Position numbers and translations under genes: made by a program. Shown here one piece after another: positions 34,603 through 44,304 of a stretch of DNA of 64,000 nt. Every line of letters begins with the position of its first letter. Position 1 is the first letter of the stretch. This DNA is from an uncultured Duncaniella sp. (GTDB lineage: Bacteria; Bacteroidota; Bacteroidia; Bacteroidales; Muribaculaceae): assembly GCA_910586305.1 (NCBI GenBank), contig CAJUGS010000015.1:1-64000 (forward strand). Reading direction: 5' to 3'. The notes under the pieces are model-generated. The model did not search any database. It saw nothing but the letters and a program-made list of their open reading frames with translations, and had not been told where the DNA came from.

Positions 34603-36762
34603 ATGAAGAAACTTTACCTGACCCTCTTGATGCTCCTCGTGTGCATCCTTGCGGTTGCCCAAGACAAGTCGGTGACATTTACAACCGACAACACCGAGGC
34701 AATGACCATCAATGATCCGTCAACCTATAGTATAGCTCCATGGGACGAGGCAACAAAATCTGTCACACTCCTCGTTCCTGAAAGCGCCTACTCCGTATAC
34801 GCCCGTGCCAATTCAGGATATGACATCATCTCGGTCAAAAACCAGAACGGCGACGAGTTTCAAGCCTCCCCATCCTCATATTGCAATATCTACAACAGCC
34901 TGCTCAATGACGGCGATGTCATCACATTCACCACAGCCGAGAAGCAGCCCAAAGTCTTGATATGCAAAGCCGACCCCACTATGGTAGCCATCGATTTCGA
35001 CGGCGTCATCTATGGTGCCGACCAGCAGACCGACGGAGCATGGACCCTCAATCTCACCGACGACTCCTACCTCTACATCAAGGCCCTCACCGACTGCATG
35101 ATCTCCTCTATCACTGATCAGGACGGCAACGCCATCACCTACTATCCCACTGCAACACAATCGGTATCAGGCTACAGCCTCCCGTCAGGCACTACAACCT
35201 ACACCGTCGAGGCCTACAACCTCAACGAGGCCCGCACCGACGCCTTCACTCTCGAAGTTGACGGCGACCCATCCAAGGTGTCATATCGTCGCAACGGTAT
35301 ATACCAGGACATCACAATCACAGAAGCTGTCAACGAAATCCGCTTCAACCCCGACACTGAGCTGCCCGTCACGATATCTCCCGCATCTTATGGCCAAAGC
35401 CTCTACAAAGTCACTCTGAACGGCAACGATGTAGAAGCCCGTGGAAGCAACTGGGAAATCAACCCCGTCAACGGTGACATAGTGAAAGTCTACACCGAAT
35501 ATCCCGACATGGATGTTCCCGTAAGCTTCTCGTTTGCCAACGAAGGCACAGAAAACGCCATCACAGTAAGCGTCAACGGCGAAGAAATCCCCGCTGCGAC
35601 ATGGCAGTCCAAAGACTTCACTGCAAAGCTTGGTGCACAGCTAAGCATCAGGTTCAACCTCTCCATGTACAATGTCACACTCACCGAGAACGGCAACAGT
35701 GTATATGCCTACGACTCCTACACAGTCCGCCTCAACAAGGAAATCGGTTACGAATTCGTAGTGACCGCCGAAAAGATACCCACCTACAAGGTTACACTCA
35801 CCTGTACCGACCCATCACACATACAGGCCTTCCTCGGCTACTCAACTGAGATTCCCCTCGAAAACACCACCACTGTATTTGAAGTGTCACAGAAGTCAAG
35901 CCAGATACGCTTCACACCGTCAGCTACAGGTGTAATCACAGGCATCACCACTTCCACCGACCTCACCTTCAACAATCTCAACGATATCTCCGTCTACGTT
36001 TCCGGCGATATGTCAATCGACATCACCACCGAACCTTTCGTTCGTGACCAGAAAGGCATACTCTACCTCGCCGAAGGAGGCAACGTCACCGAACAGACTC
36101 CCAACGGATGGGACTACGCCAACATAACACTTTCGTCTTCTATCAGACCACACTCCATGGAGATTGCTCCACAGATCGGCTACAACTTCTTCGACTTCTC
36201 CGACTACGACAAACCCTTCTACATAGGTTTCTATCCCGACACCAATACTGCCATCTACTATAACAACGAACGCATCTACAAGCAGCAGTACGGATCAGCC
36301 TATCCCTCGCTCGACGAGTTCAAGAACGGTGACGTCATCAAGGTTTATCCCGCCGAAGTTGAACCCTTCACAGTCACCAACGAAATCCAGGAAGGTCTCA
36401 AGGTGCTCATCACTACCGACTACTACACCGAACACCCCGAAAACGAAGCATCAATAGCCGTTCTTCCCGGAACATACTATACAATCACACCCGTTTCCGA
36501 GGAAAAGGTTATCGTGACTGTCAATGACGAACCTCTCGAAGCTGAGGAGGGAGTATACGCCACCACCATCAATGCCGACACAAAGATCGTCGTCTCTGTA
36601 CTCAGCGCCATCACAGGTGTGGGCACAGATGCCAGTGCAGCCAACAACGATGTTTACAACCTCCAGGGCATCCTCGTCAAAGCCAACGCTTCGGCCGATG
36701 ACATCAAGGCTCTCCCCGCCGGTCTCTACATCATAGGCGGCAAAAAAACCATTGTAAGATAA
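34603..36762 (+). CDS. Large secreted beta-rich protein, unknown function
   Basis: A signal peptide (1-19, 'ILAVA-Q') precedes about 640 residues of repeating beta-rich units. Each unit is roughly 90-110 residues and recurs around phrases such as 'ITFTTAEKQPKVLI', 'VKVYTEYPDMDVPVSFSF' and 'VIKVYPAEVEPFTVT', suggesting an Ig-like or bacterial beta-sandwich array. The tail (about 685-719) 'VYNLQGILV...LPAGLYIIGG' ends in basic residues, like a secretion or sorting tail seen in three other proteins here. It probably sits at the cell surface. No enzyme motif is seen. Confidence 0.75.
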   Translation: MKKLYLTLLMLLVCILAVAQDKSVTFTTDNTEAMTINDPSTYSIAPWDEATKSVTLLVPESAYSVYARANSGYDIISVKNQNGDEFQASPSSYCNIYNSLLNDGDVITFTTAEKQPKVLICKADPTMVAIDFDGVIYGADQQTDGAWTLNLTDDSYLYIKALTDCMISSITDQDGNAITYYPTATQSVSGYSLPSGTTTYTVEAYNLNEARTDAFTLEVDGDPSKVSYRRNGIYQDITITEAVNEIRFNPDTELPVTISPASYGQSLYKVTLNGNDVEARGSNWEINPVNGDIVKVYTEYPDMDVPVSFSFANEGTENAITVSVNGEEIPAATWQSKDFTAKLGAQLSIRFNLSMYNVTLTENGNSVYAYDSYTVRLNKEIGYEFVVTAEKIPTYKVTLTCTDPSHIQAFLGYSTEIPLENTTTVFEVSQKSSQIRFTPSATGVITGITTSTDLTFNNLNDISVYVSGDMSIDITTEPFVRDQKGILYLAEGGNVTEQTPNGWDYANITLSSSIRPHSMEIAPQIGYNFFDFSDYDKPFYIGFYPDTNTAIYYNNERIYKQQYGSAYPSLDEFKNGDVIKVYPAEVEPFTVTNEIQEGLKVLITTDYYTEHPENEASIAVLPGTYYTITPVSEEKVIVTVNDEPLEAEEGVYATTINADTKIVVSVLSAITGVGTDASAANNDVYNLQGILVKANASADDIKALPAGLYIIGGKKTIVR

Positions 36763-36780
36763 ACTCCATTCATCATGTAA

Positions 36781-36830
36781 AAAGACAAAAGAGACAACAT
36801 CGCCATTGACGGTGTCACTCTTTTGTCTTT
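36781..36830 (+). terminator. Terminator after the secreted beta-rich gene
   Basis: AAAGACAAAAGAG (36781-36793) and its exact complement (36818-36830) make a 13-bp stem, followed by T-rich sequence. Confidence 0.8.
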
Positions 36831-36885
36831 TTGTCTTTATTGTCAAACAAAGTAGCCTCATACATCACACACCATTTCCACTTAA

Positions 36886-39138
36886 ATGCGTAAAATCATA
36901 GTATCACTTCTCACTCTCGCGTCAGTAAATGCATTCGGTCAGTCAAAACTCGACCTCAGCTCACACGCCCGACTGAGATCTGCTGAAATTACCCGCACCG
37001 CCGATGGCCGAATGCGCGTCTCGTCCCAGGCCTCAAGCTCGACACTGCGGGCCTTCATAACTCTTGCCGAGGGCTTCACCCCCGACTGTCTCACCGATAT
37101 GGGAGTCACAGTACACTCGGCACGCGGGCACTTCGTCGTAGCCGAGTTCGACCGTTCGCTCCTGCCGATTCTCGAAGCTGCCGGAGAGGTCAAAGCCATA
37201 AACCTTGAAAAACCGGTCTCGGCCAAGCTCGACAGGGCACGCTCAATCTCGGGAATCGACCGCATTCACTCAGGGGAAGGCCTTCCTAAAGCCTACACAG
37301 GAAAAGGCGTCGTAGCCGGCATCGTCGACGGAGGTTTCGACCCCAACCACCTAAACTTCAAGAATCCCGATGGCTCAACACGCATCCAGAGCTTCTGCTT
37401 CTTCCGTCCCACACAGACAGGCGACCGCGTGGAGCAGATTCTCACAGCCGATGAAATCCATGTTGTCGACACCGAGGACGCCACCAACTTTCACGGCACT
37501 CACACCCTCGGCATCATGGCCGGAAGCTACAGAGGCAAAGTGAAAGCCGGTGTAATGAACGGAATGACATCTACTGTCAATGAAATTGACAATCCCTATT
37601 ACGGAGCGGCCTATGAATCAGACATAGCCATTGCCTGTGGCGCACCATCCGACTATTATGTGGCCATGGGAATAGAAAGCATCCTCAACTACTCCTACTA
37701 CCGCAAGGCTCCGGCAGTCGTCAACCTCTCGCTGGGAAGCAATCTCGGACCCCATGACGGCACATCCGCACTCTGCCAATACATCGACGAAGTAACAAAA
37801 AACGACCGTGTGATTGTGTGCATTGCGGCAGGCAACGAAGGAGCACTCCCTATATCAATAAACAAGACACTCCGGGGCGACAACGATCCATTGCTCACCT
37901 GCTTCGACCTTGAGCAACCCGAACCGGACTATCCCAACATACGGGCAGGACAGACCCACATATATTCCGACTCAGACAAACCGTTTGTCGTCCAGGCTGT
38001 GGTAATCAACAAATCCCGTGGTCGCGTGGCCTTCCGTATGCCACTCGGAGAGACCGAGGGAGCCATGCAGTACTGGGCCACCTCAGCCGAGTTCAACCAG
38101 GGCGACGACATCGTCTCCCCGCAGCTCGGCAAGTGGTTCAAAGGATACGTTGGAGTAGGAGCAATGCACGATAGCGCATCCGGCCGCTACTACGCTGTTA
38201 TCGACTGTATGCTCTGGGACAATATCGATGGTAACCCCGACGGAAACTATGCGCTCGGCCTTCAGGTCAATGGTTACGAAGGACAACGCATCGACGTCTA
38301 CGGCGACGGACAATTCAACCGATTCACATCCTTCGGGATGGACGGGTTCACCGACGGATCGACCGACAATACCATCAACGACCTCGCCACAGGCAAATCG
38401 ACAGTCGTAGTCGGAGCATACAACACACGCGAACGCTGGGCTTCTGTCGACAACAACATCTACGGTTTCGACACCGGCATAGTTCCCGAAGGTTCCATAT
38501 CCTATTTTTCATCCTACGGCACACTCATCGACGGTCGCACACTACCCCATGTCTGCGCTCCGGGCACAACCCTGGTATCCTCCTCAAACGAGTATTACCT
38601 CGATGAAGCCGGAGCCACGGACAGAGACCTGCAGGCTACAACCCGAGCCGACAACCGCCAATATTCATGGCATCAGTGTGCTGGAACGTCCATGGCCACA
38701 CCTATTGTCTCAGGTTCAATCGCAACATGGCTTGAAGCCAACCCCGAACTGACAACAGCCGAAGTCATTGACATAATCTCCACCACCTCGATAAGCGACG
38801 ACGCTGTAACCTCCCCAACCGGCAACCCTGTCCAGTGGGGCGCCGGAAAGTTCGACGCCTATGCCGGACTCAAAGAAGCCCTTGCCCGCTCCACAGGCAT
38901 TCTCACCACCACGTCCGACAGCTCCCGCCTCATGGTGACACCAGTCGGACCGCGCTCCTACGAAGTATACCTTGCCGGAGCATCTTCCATCCACGCCACA
39001 GTATACAACACCGCCGGTTCGAGCGTACTCAACACAATGGCACAAGGCTCGCAGGCCACTGTAGATGTCTCCACTCTGCTGCCCGGCATATACATCCTTT
39101 CAGTCAACAACCAATCCACTCGTATCGCAATCAGATAA
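36886..39138 (+). CDS. Secreted subtilisin-family (S8) serine peptidase
   Basis: 750 residues with a signal peptide (1-18, 'NAFG-Q'). A propeptide-like domain (about 20-120) is followed by the catalytic triad in S8 order: Asp in 'AGIVDGGFDPNH', His in 'FHGTHTLGIMAG' and Ser in 'CAGTSMATPIVSGS'. A long insert (about 320-500) separates His and Ser. The C-terminus 'YNTAGSSVL...LPGIYILSV' is typical of a type IX secretion sorting domain. It should act outside the cell on proteins. The next gene starts three bases after its stop. Confidence 0.92.
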   Translation: MRKIIVSLLTLASVNAFGQSKLDLSSHARLRSAEITRTADGRMRVSSQASSSTLRAFITLAEGFTPDCLTDMGVTVHSARGHFVVAEFDRSLLPILEAAGEVKAINLEKPVSAKLDRARSISGIDRIHSGEGLPKAYTGKGVVAGIVDGGFDPNHLNFKNPDGSTRIQSFCFFRPTQTGDRVEQILTADEIHVVDTEDATNFHGTHTLGIMAGSYRGKVKAGVMNGMTSTVNEIDNPYYGAAYESDIAIACGAPSDYYVAMGIESILNYSYYRKAPAVVNLSLGSNLGPHDGTSALCQYIDEVTKNDRVIVCIAAGNEGALPISINKTLRGDNDPLLTCFDLEQPEPDYPNIRAGQTHIYSDSDKPFVVQAVVINKSRGRVAFRMPLGETEGAMQYWATSAEFNQGDDIVSPQLGKWFKGYVGVGAMHDSASGRYYAVIDCMLWDNIDGNPDGNYALGLQVNGYEGQRIDVYGDGQFNRFTSFGMDGFTDGSTDNTINDLATGKSTVVVGAYNTRERWASVDNNIYGFDTGIVPEGSISYFSSYGTLIDGRTLPHVCAPGTTLVSSSNEYYLDEAGATDRDLQATTRADNRQYSWHQCAGTSMATPIVSGSIATWLEANPELTTAEVIDIISTTSISDDAVTSPTGNPVQWGAGKFDAYAGLKEALARSTGILTTTSDSSRLMVTPVGPRSYEVYLAGASSIHATVYNTAGSSVLNTMAQGSQATVDVSTLLPGIYILSVNNQSTRIAIR

Positions 39139-39141
39139 CAT

Positions 39142-42100
39142 ATGAAATTCAGTAACATCCTGCTCGCCGGGGCAATCTTCCTTGCCACAGCGCCATCGGC
39201 AACAGCGGCCCAGTCCGAACAACCCATCCTGGAGTTCCATACAACACTCTATGAACTCCACGGGGAGCAGAACGCATTCCACTTCTATCTCGGCACCAAG
39301 ACCAAGGACTATTATGACATCGACTGCGGATTCGGCACCCAGGAGTACGAAATCGAACCGGCAGTATTCGACGGAGAAAGCCAGGGACTCGCCGGAACCG
39401 TCATAACAGGCACCGTCAACAAGGACGGATGGGTGAAAGTCTACGGAGATCCAGCCAACATCGACTACATCAATCTTGACGGCTGCTACATCAACGAAAT
39501 CCGCTTTCCCAAACTGACCAACGTGGAGATTCTCGACCTTCAGAACAACGAGCTGAAGGCACTCGACCTCACGGATATGCACAAACTCCAGGCACTCTAT
39601 CTCAACAACAATCCGTTCACAGCCGAGACACCGCTCATAGTAGGCCCCGACAAACCGGATCTCACAATACTCTCGCTGAGCATAATCGACCATATGGACA
39701 GCTCGTTCTCCCTGCGAGACTATCCGTCACTCGTCTCATTCGAGGCCTGGAACAACAAGGGGCTGACTGTCTGCGATCCAACCGGATGTCCCGAACTTAT
39801 GCGCATTTCGATAGATGTCACACCGGTCTCCCGACTTGACGTCTCCAAAAACAGCAAACTTCTGATTCTCAACATTTCCGAGACACGTATTCCGAGCATA
39901 GATATAAGCAACAATCCCTATCTGACAGAGTTCTATGCCAACCACACGGGGCGTGCCAACAACGATGTGCATCTCACTGAACTCGAACTTGGCTCCAAGC
40001 CCGAGATGGTGCGCCTCTTCGTAGCCGACAACCGACTCTCAAAACTCGATGTATCAGGCTGCCCGAAACTCGTCACATTCAATTGTGCAGGCAACCTTCT
40101 CTCCTCAATCGACATCTCCGGCTGTCCCCTGCTCTACGAAGTCAACATCTCACGCAACAACATGGACTATGTCACCATCCCCGCACCGCGCGAGACTTTT
40201 GGCGAATACTACTACAGCCAGCGTCCTTTCAGCGTCGAGCGTTCCTATCCCATAGGCACCACCATCGACTTCTCAGACAGAGTCAACCGCCCCAACAGCA
40301 CCACCAAAGCCAAAGTATACAAAGTCGACGAGGCCGACATCCTCAACCCCATCGAACTCGACCACTCCTACTATACTTATGAGGACGGGCGGCTCACACT
40401 CCTCGCGGAGACCACCGACTCAGTATACGTGTCTTTCACAAACACCACTCTGCCGGAGTATCCCATGACTACCGGAAAATTTCTGGTCAAGAGCGCAGAG
40501 ACCTACGGCAAACCGTCTGTCGCAGCTACTTTAAGCATCTCGTCAACCGTCAAGGACTTCTCGATGGCAGTCGGCATAAGCGGAGCCACCGTTCAGAATC
40601 CTGTCAGCTTCTTCGTTGACTTCGGCGATGGCCTGCTCACCGAATTCTCAGCCAACACCACACTCACCCCTGACGAAGACAATGTAAAGGGCACACGCAA
40701 AGGCAACGGCGAAGTAAAAATCTACACAGTCGAAAACTCCGATCTGACAGCACTCGCAATACGCGACGTGTCCTTATTGCGCACCGACCTGTCAGCCGCA
40801 CGTTCACTTTCAGAACTTGAGATTGCCCGATGCCGTCTGGCCCGCATAGACCTCACCTGGAACCGCTGTCTCACATCTCTCAATCTCTCGGGCAACATAC
40901 TCTCCACCCTTGACCTCTCGACCGAGAACGGAGCATATGGCAAGAACGTGCTCAGCTCCATCAATCTCTCTGGCAACCGCCTCACCGAGATTGAGTTCAA
41001 CGACCACCGCACACTTCTTGACCTCGATATCAGTGGCAATCAACTCACAACTCTCAGCACCAGGAGCATGAGTAATCTGCTCACACTCAACGTTGCCGAC
41101 AACCTCCTTGAGGATCTGTCTCTCCAGGATTGCGAGGCACTCACCCACTTAGACGCAAGCGGCAACCTCCTCACCGGATTCACCATTCCCGCCTACACCC
41201 CTCTTGCATCACTCAATCTCTCCGGCAACAACATCACACTGCCTGCTCTCCCGGCTGCCGATGCAGTAGCCTCCTATACCTATGCCCCTCAACGCGATAT
41301 CGTGCTTCCATCCAAGGCACCGTCAATCAACCTGTCAGCCGAATGGCTTGACATCGACGGCCTCACAACCACTTACTCATGGTTCAAAGCCGACGGAGAC
41401 ACCCCCCTCGCATCCTCACAAATCGAAGGCGACAAAGGACGCTTCACATTCCTCGACACAAACATGGGTGAAGTCTACTGCACCATTTCCCACCCGGCCT
41501 TCCCGGCTTTCGACGGAGCCAATGCCATCCACACAACCCGCGTGGAGGCAGCAGCAATGCCAACCAATATGTTTGCATCCTTCACCACACTCGAAGCCGA
41601 CACAGCCAACCTCACTCTCACCGCAGCCCGACAAGGCACTGCCGTATATGTCGACTGGAAAGGCAACGGAGACCTCGAACAGTATCCCCTCACCACCGTC
41701 TATACATCATTCCCGGTAGTAACAACCGAAAATGCATCAGTGAAATTCTACTCCTACGACGCTGACGAAGGTCTCACCGTCTTCTCGTTCGGAGGAGTCA
41801 GGATAAAAGACCTCGATGCGTCACGGATGAAGAACCTCATAGCCTTTACATCCGACAACACCGGCCTCACCGAGCAAGACATCAAGCTTCCGGAATCACC
41901 AGGCCTCACCGAACTCAACCTCTACGGCAACAACTTCTCTTCACTCGACTGGATAGAGTATCCCGAGCTATATATGCTTATACTCACCAAGAACAACCTC
42001 TCATCACTCGATCTCACCCGCTTCAAGAAACTCGGGATAGCCCATGCTGCGGACAACACCATCTCCGAAGTCCGTCTTGACAACCCCGACCTGTGGGAAC

Positions 42101-42729
42101 TCAACCTCAACACCAACGACTTGAGGGATATTGACTTGTCAGGGGCACCCTCTATTCTCCAGCTCTGGCTAAGCAACAACTACCTGTCCGCCATCGACGT
42201 GGCCATGCTCAAGAACCTCAATGTGCTCTTCCTCGACGGCAACAGCTTCACCTTCGCCACCCTCCCCTCGACCGACAGAGGTTACAACATTTACAACTTC
42301 CGCAACCAGCGCCCCATCGAAGCCACTGTCAGCAACGGCAAAGTCGACCTCTCCTCCCAGGCCACGGTAGACGGCACAGAGACGGTATACCGCTGGTTCA
42401 TTGACTCACCCTACCTTGACGAAAACGGCGAACTCGCCGGCGAGGAACTTGTACAGGGGGAAGAATTCACAGTCGAGAATGGTGTCACCACATTCCTCAG
42501 CAACTTCAACCACATCATGTGCGTGATGACCAACACACGTTTCCCCGGGCTCTACATGATGACAGATTTCATCAACGTGACAGCCAGCGGAATCACCGAC
42601 ATCACCGCCGACAGTGAAGAGGCCTCGACAGAATACTTCAACCTGCAGGGAATCCAGGTCGAGAACCCGGGTCCGGGCATCTACATCCGCCGACGCGGCA
42701 ACGAAGTAAGCAAAATTCTTGTGAAGTAA
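39142..42729 (+). CDS. Giant secreted leucine-rich-repeat protein with three-fold internal repeat
   Basis: 1,195 residues. After a signal peptide (1-22) come three copies of a unit of about 380 residues. Each has a beta-sandwich cap with 'VDFGDG' or 'VDWKGNGD', a short LRR solenoid ('L-x-x-L-x-L-x-x-N-x-L-x-x-L-D-L'), and a closing segment with an aromatic 'Y-x-x-QRP' turn (near 365, 715 and 1,060). The C-terminal tail 'YFNLQGIQV...GPGIYIRR' resembles other secretion tails in this window. Internalin-like binding is plausible. It follows the subtilisin gene by three bases, so the two are probably made together. The ligand is unknown. Confidence 0.82.
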   Translation: MKFSNILLAGAIFLATAPSATAAQSEQPILEFHTTLYELHGEQNAFHFYLGTKTKDYYDIDCGFGTQEYEIEPAVFDGESQGLAGTVITGTVNKDGWVKVYGDPANIDYINLDGCYINEIRFPKLTNVEILDLQNNELKALDLTDMHKLQALYLNNNPFTAETPLIVGPDKPDLTILSLSIIDHMDSSFSLRDYPSLVSFEAWNNKGLTVCDPTGCPELMRISIDVTPVSRLDVSKNSKLLILNISETRIPSIDISNNPYLTEFYANHTGRANNDVHLTELELGSKPEMVRLFVADNRLSKLDVSGCPKLVTFNCAGNLLSSIDISGCPLLYEVNISRNNMDYVTIPAPRETFGEYYYSQRPFSVERSYPIGTTIDFSDRVNRPNSTTKAKVYKVDEADILNPIELDHSYYTYEDGRLTLLAETTDSVYVSFTNTTLPEYPMTTGKFLVKSAETYGKPSVAATLSISSTVKDFSMAVGISGATVQNPVSFFVDFGDGLLTEFSANTTLTPDEDNVKGTRKGNGEVKIYTVENSDLTALAIRDVSLLRTDLSAARSLSELEIARCRLARIDLTWNRCLTSLNLSGNILSTLDLSTENGAYGKNVLSSINLSGNRLTEIEFNDHRTLLDLDISGNQLTTLSTRSMSNLLTLNVADNLLEDLSLQDCEALTHLDASGNLLTGFTIPAYTPLASLNLSGNNITLPALPAADAVASYTYAPQRDIVLPSKAPSINLSAEWLDIDGLTTTYSWFKADGDTPLASSQIEGDKGRFTFLDTNMGEVYCTISHPAFPAFDGANAIHTTRVEAAAMPTNMFASFTTLEADTANLTLTAARQGTAVYVDWKGNGDLEQYPLTTVYTSFPVVTTENASVKFYSYDADEGLTVFSFGGVRIKDLDASRMKNLIAFTSDNTGLTEQDIKLPESPGLTELNLYGNNFSSLDWIEYPELYMLILTKNNLSSLDLTRFKKLGIAHAADNTISEVRLDNPDLWELNLNTNDLRDIDLSGAPSILQLWLSNNYLSAIDVAMLKNLNVLFLDGNSFTFATLPSTDRGYNIYNFRNQRPIEATVSNGKVDLSSQATVDGTETVYRWFIDSPYLDENGELAGEELVQGEEFTVENGVTTFLSNFNHIMCVMTNTRFPGLYMMTDFINVTASGITDITADSEEASTEYFNLQGIQVENPGPGIYIRRRGNEVSKILVK

Positions 42730-42751
42730 GCATATTTCACCTTCTACATCC

Positions 42752-42794
42752 ACGGGTGGGAGAACAGGTCTGCAAAGGCCGGTCTCCCACCCGT
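42752..42794 (+). terminator. Terminator after the leucine-rich-repeat gene
   Basis: ACGGGTGGGAGA (42752-42763) and its exact complement (42783-42794) are followed by six T (42794-42799), a textbook intrinsic terminator. Confidence 0.9.
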
Positions 42795-42844
42795 TTTTTA
42801 ACACCCTTTTAGAATGCTAATTTTGCCGTGCGATGGTTTTTGCT

Positions 42845-42852
42845 TAACTTTG
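42845..42852 (+). promoter_or_regulatory. -7 element of the DUF5106 gene
   Basis: TAACTTTG lies 28 bases before the ATG at 42880. It excludes the upstream in-frame codon at 42856, which falls inside or just after the promoter. Confidence 0.55.
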
Positions 42853-42879
42853 TGATTGCATTATTCCGCATTCACGATT

Positions 42880-43770
42880 ATGATCAAGATCAGACATCTC
42901 ATATTCATGCTCCTGCTAATGGCCGGAGTGACCCCGTCAGCATCAGCCGACAACTATTTCCAGTATCCCATAGTGCCCGACTCAATCTCAACCCTGGAAG
43001 GCCGCTGCAACTATCTTGCCGACCATTTCTGGGACTTCTGCGACCTGGGCAAAGCCTTCTCGGCCCGCGCAAAGATGGGACAGGAATTCAAGGTCTACCT
43101 CTCCATACTCGAGAACGCAAACCCCACAAAAGCAGCCGACGCACTGACATCATTCATGAAACGCCTCGACAAGCAACCCAAGGACCAGCTCTATATGGCC
43201 GGCGTGGCCGAGGCAAGGCTCTACTCCGACACCGCCGAAGCATGGATTGACTATATGTATCTTCCGGTAGCAGCCACGGTAGCAGCCAACAAGAGACACA
43301 GCAAGGCCGAGAAAGCTCGATTTGCAAGTCAAGCAGAGATTCTGCGCGGCTCTCTTGCCGGCTCGCGTATCACCGACATCTCCTACACAACTCCCGACGG
43401 CAGCAACAGAAAAATATCCTCTGACTCCGCATCAGTAGTCATTCTGTTCTTCAACGACCCTGACTGCTCCGACTGCAACATGGCCCGCCTACGTCTTGAT
43501 GCCGACATATCCACCACTCAGCTCATCAACGAAGGACGACTCAAAGTAGTCTCCATCTCGCTGGCCGAGCCCGACGACGAATGGAAGAAAACCGCAGCAG
43601 GCTATCCGGCCAACTGGTCGATCGGAGCCAATCCTGATGCCGATATGGCCGTTGACCTGCGGTTCGGCACTCCCGACTTCTATGTGCTGGACAAGCGACA
43701 CAACATACGCTTCAAACACCTCAGCGTCGACCAGATTCTCGATGTCACACGACAGCTGAAAAAGAGATAA
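42880..43770 (+). CDS. DUF5106 thioredoxin-like exported protein
   Basis: 296 residues from the ATG at 42880, with a signal peptide (MIKIRHLIFMLLLMAGV). The N-terminal helical half is the DUF5106 region. The C-terminal half is thioredoxin-like with a CxxC in 'DPDCSDCNMAR' and the cis-proline region near 'FGTPDFYVLD'. Such proteins are likely periplasmic thiol oxidoreductases. Followed by DoxX at 24 bases; DoxX and thiol proteins often pair, which supports a shared redox role. Confidence 0.82.
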   Translation: MIKIRHLIFMLLLMAGVTPSASADNYFQYPIVPDSISTLEGRCNYLADHFWDFCDLGKAFSARAKMGQEFKVYLSILENANPTKAADALTSFMKRLDKQPKDQLYMAGVAEARLYSDTAEAWIDYMYLPVAATVAANKRHSKAEKARFASQAEILRGSLAGSRITDISYTTPDGSNRKISSDSASVVILFFNDPDCSDCNMARLRLDADISTTQLINEGRLKVVSISLAEPDDEWKKTAAGYPANWSIGANPDADMAVDLRFGTPDFYVLDKRHNIRFKHLSVDQILDVTRQLKKR

Positions 43771-43794
43771 CACAAACTCTAACACCACTCGTCC

Positions 43795-44304
43795 ATGTCC
43801 TGGATATACACACCCGTCACCGACTGTTTCCTGCGTCTCACAGGTTACACCTACACCAATCTGGCCCGCCTCTTCATGCGCCTATTCGTAGGCATCATGC
43901 TACTGCAGTTCGGCATCAGACATCTGGTCAACTACACCATTCTTGAGTCTGACTTCCCCACTGTGCTGAATATGTCGTCCGACACATCACTTGTGGTAAT
44001 GATCATCATCGAGCTGGTGTGCTCACTGCTCATAATGACCGGATTCCTCACCCGTCTTGCTTGTCTGCCAACTATTGGAGCCATGTGTGCGGCCGAGTAC
44101 TACATACTCCACGACATGGTGCCCTACCTGCCCATCTACGGACTCGACAGCACCGACCCCGGCTATCTTCCCATAATGTTCATAGGAATCTACATCTATA
44201 TCCTCATAGCCGGCCCAGGAAAGATTTCACTTGATTATTTCATCTCACTCTACATCGTGGGCGCACGAGGAAAGGACGAGGAGGAAGAACTCGAAGAAGT
44301 ATGA
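43795..44304 (+). CDS. DoxX-family membrane protein
   Basis: 169 residues with four membrane segments: 'LFMRLFVGIMLLQFGIRHL', 'LVVMIIIELVCSLLIMTGF', 'LACLPTIGAMCAAEYYIL' and 'LPIMFIGIYIYILIAGPG'. These are typical of DoxX/SURF4-related proteins. Members work in redox or thiosulfate-related processes, but the role here is unknown. The stop overlaps the mnmA start by four bases. Confidence 0.82.
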   Translation: MSWIYTPVTDCFLRLTGYTYTNLARLFMRLFVGIMLLQFGIRHLVNYTILESDFPTVLNMSSDTSLVVMIIIELVCSLLIMTGFLTRLACLPTIGAMCAAEYYILHDMVPYLPIYGLDSTDPGYLPIMFIGIYIYILIAGPGKISLDYFISLYIVGARGKDEEEELEEV

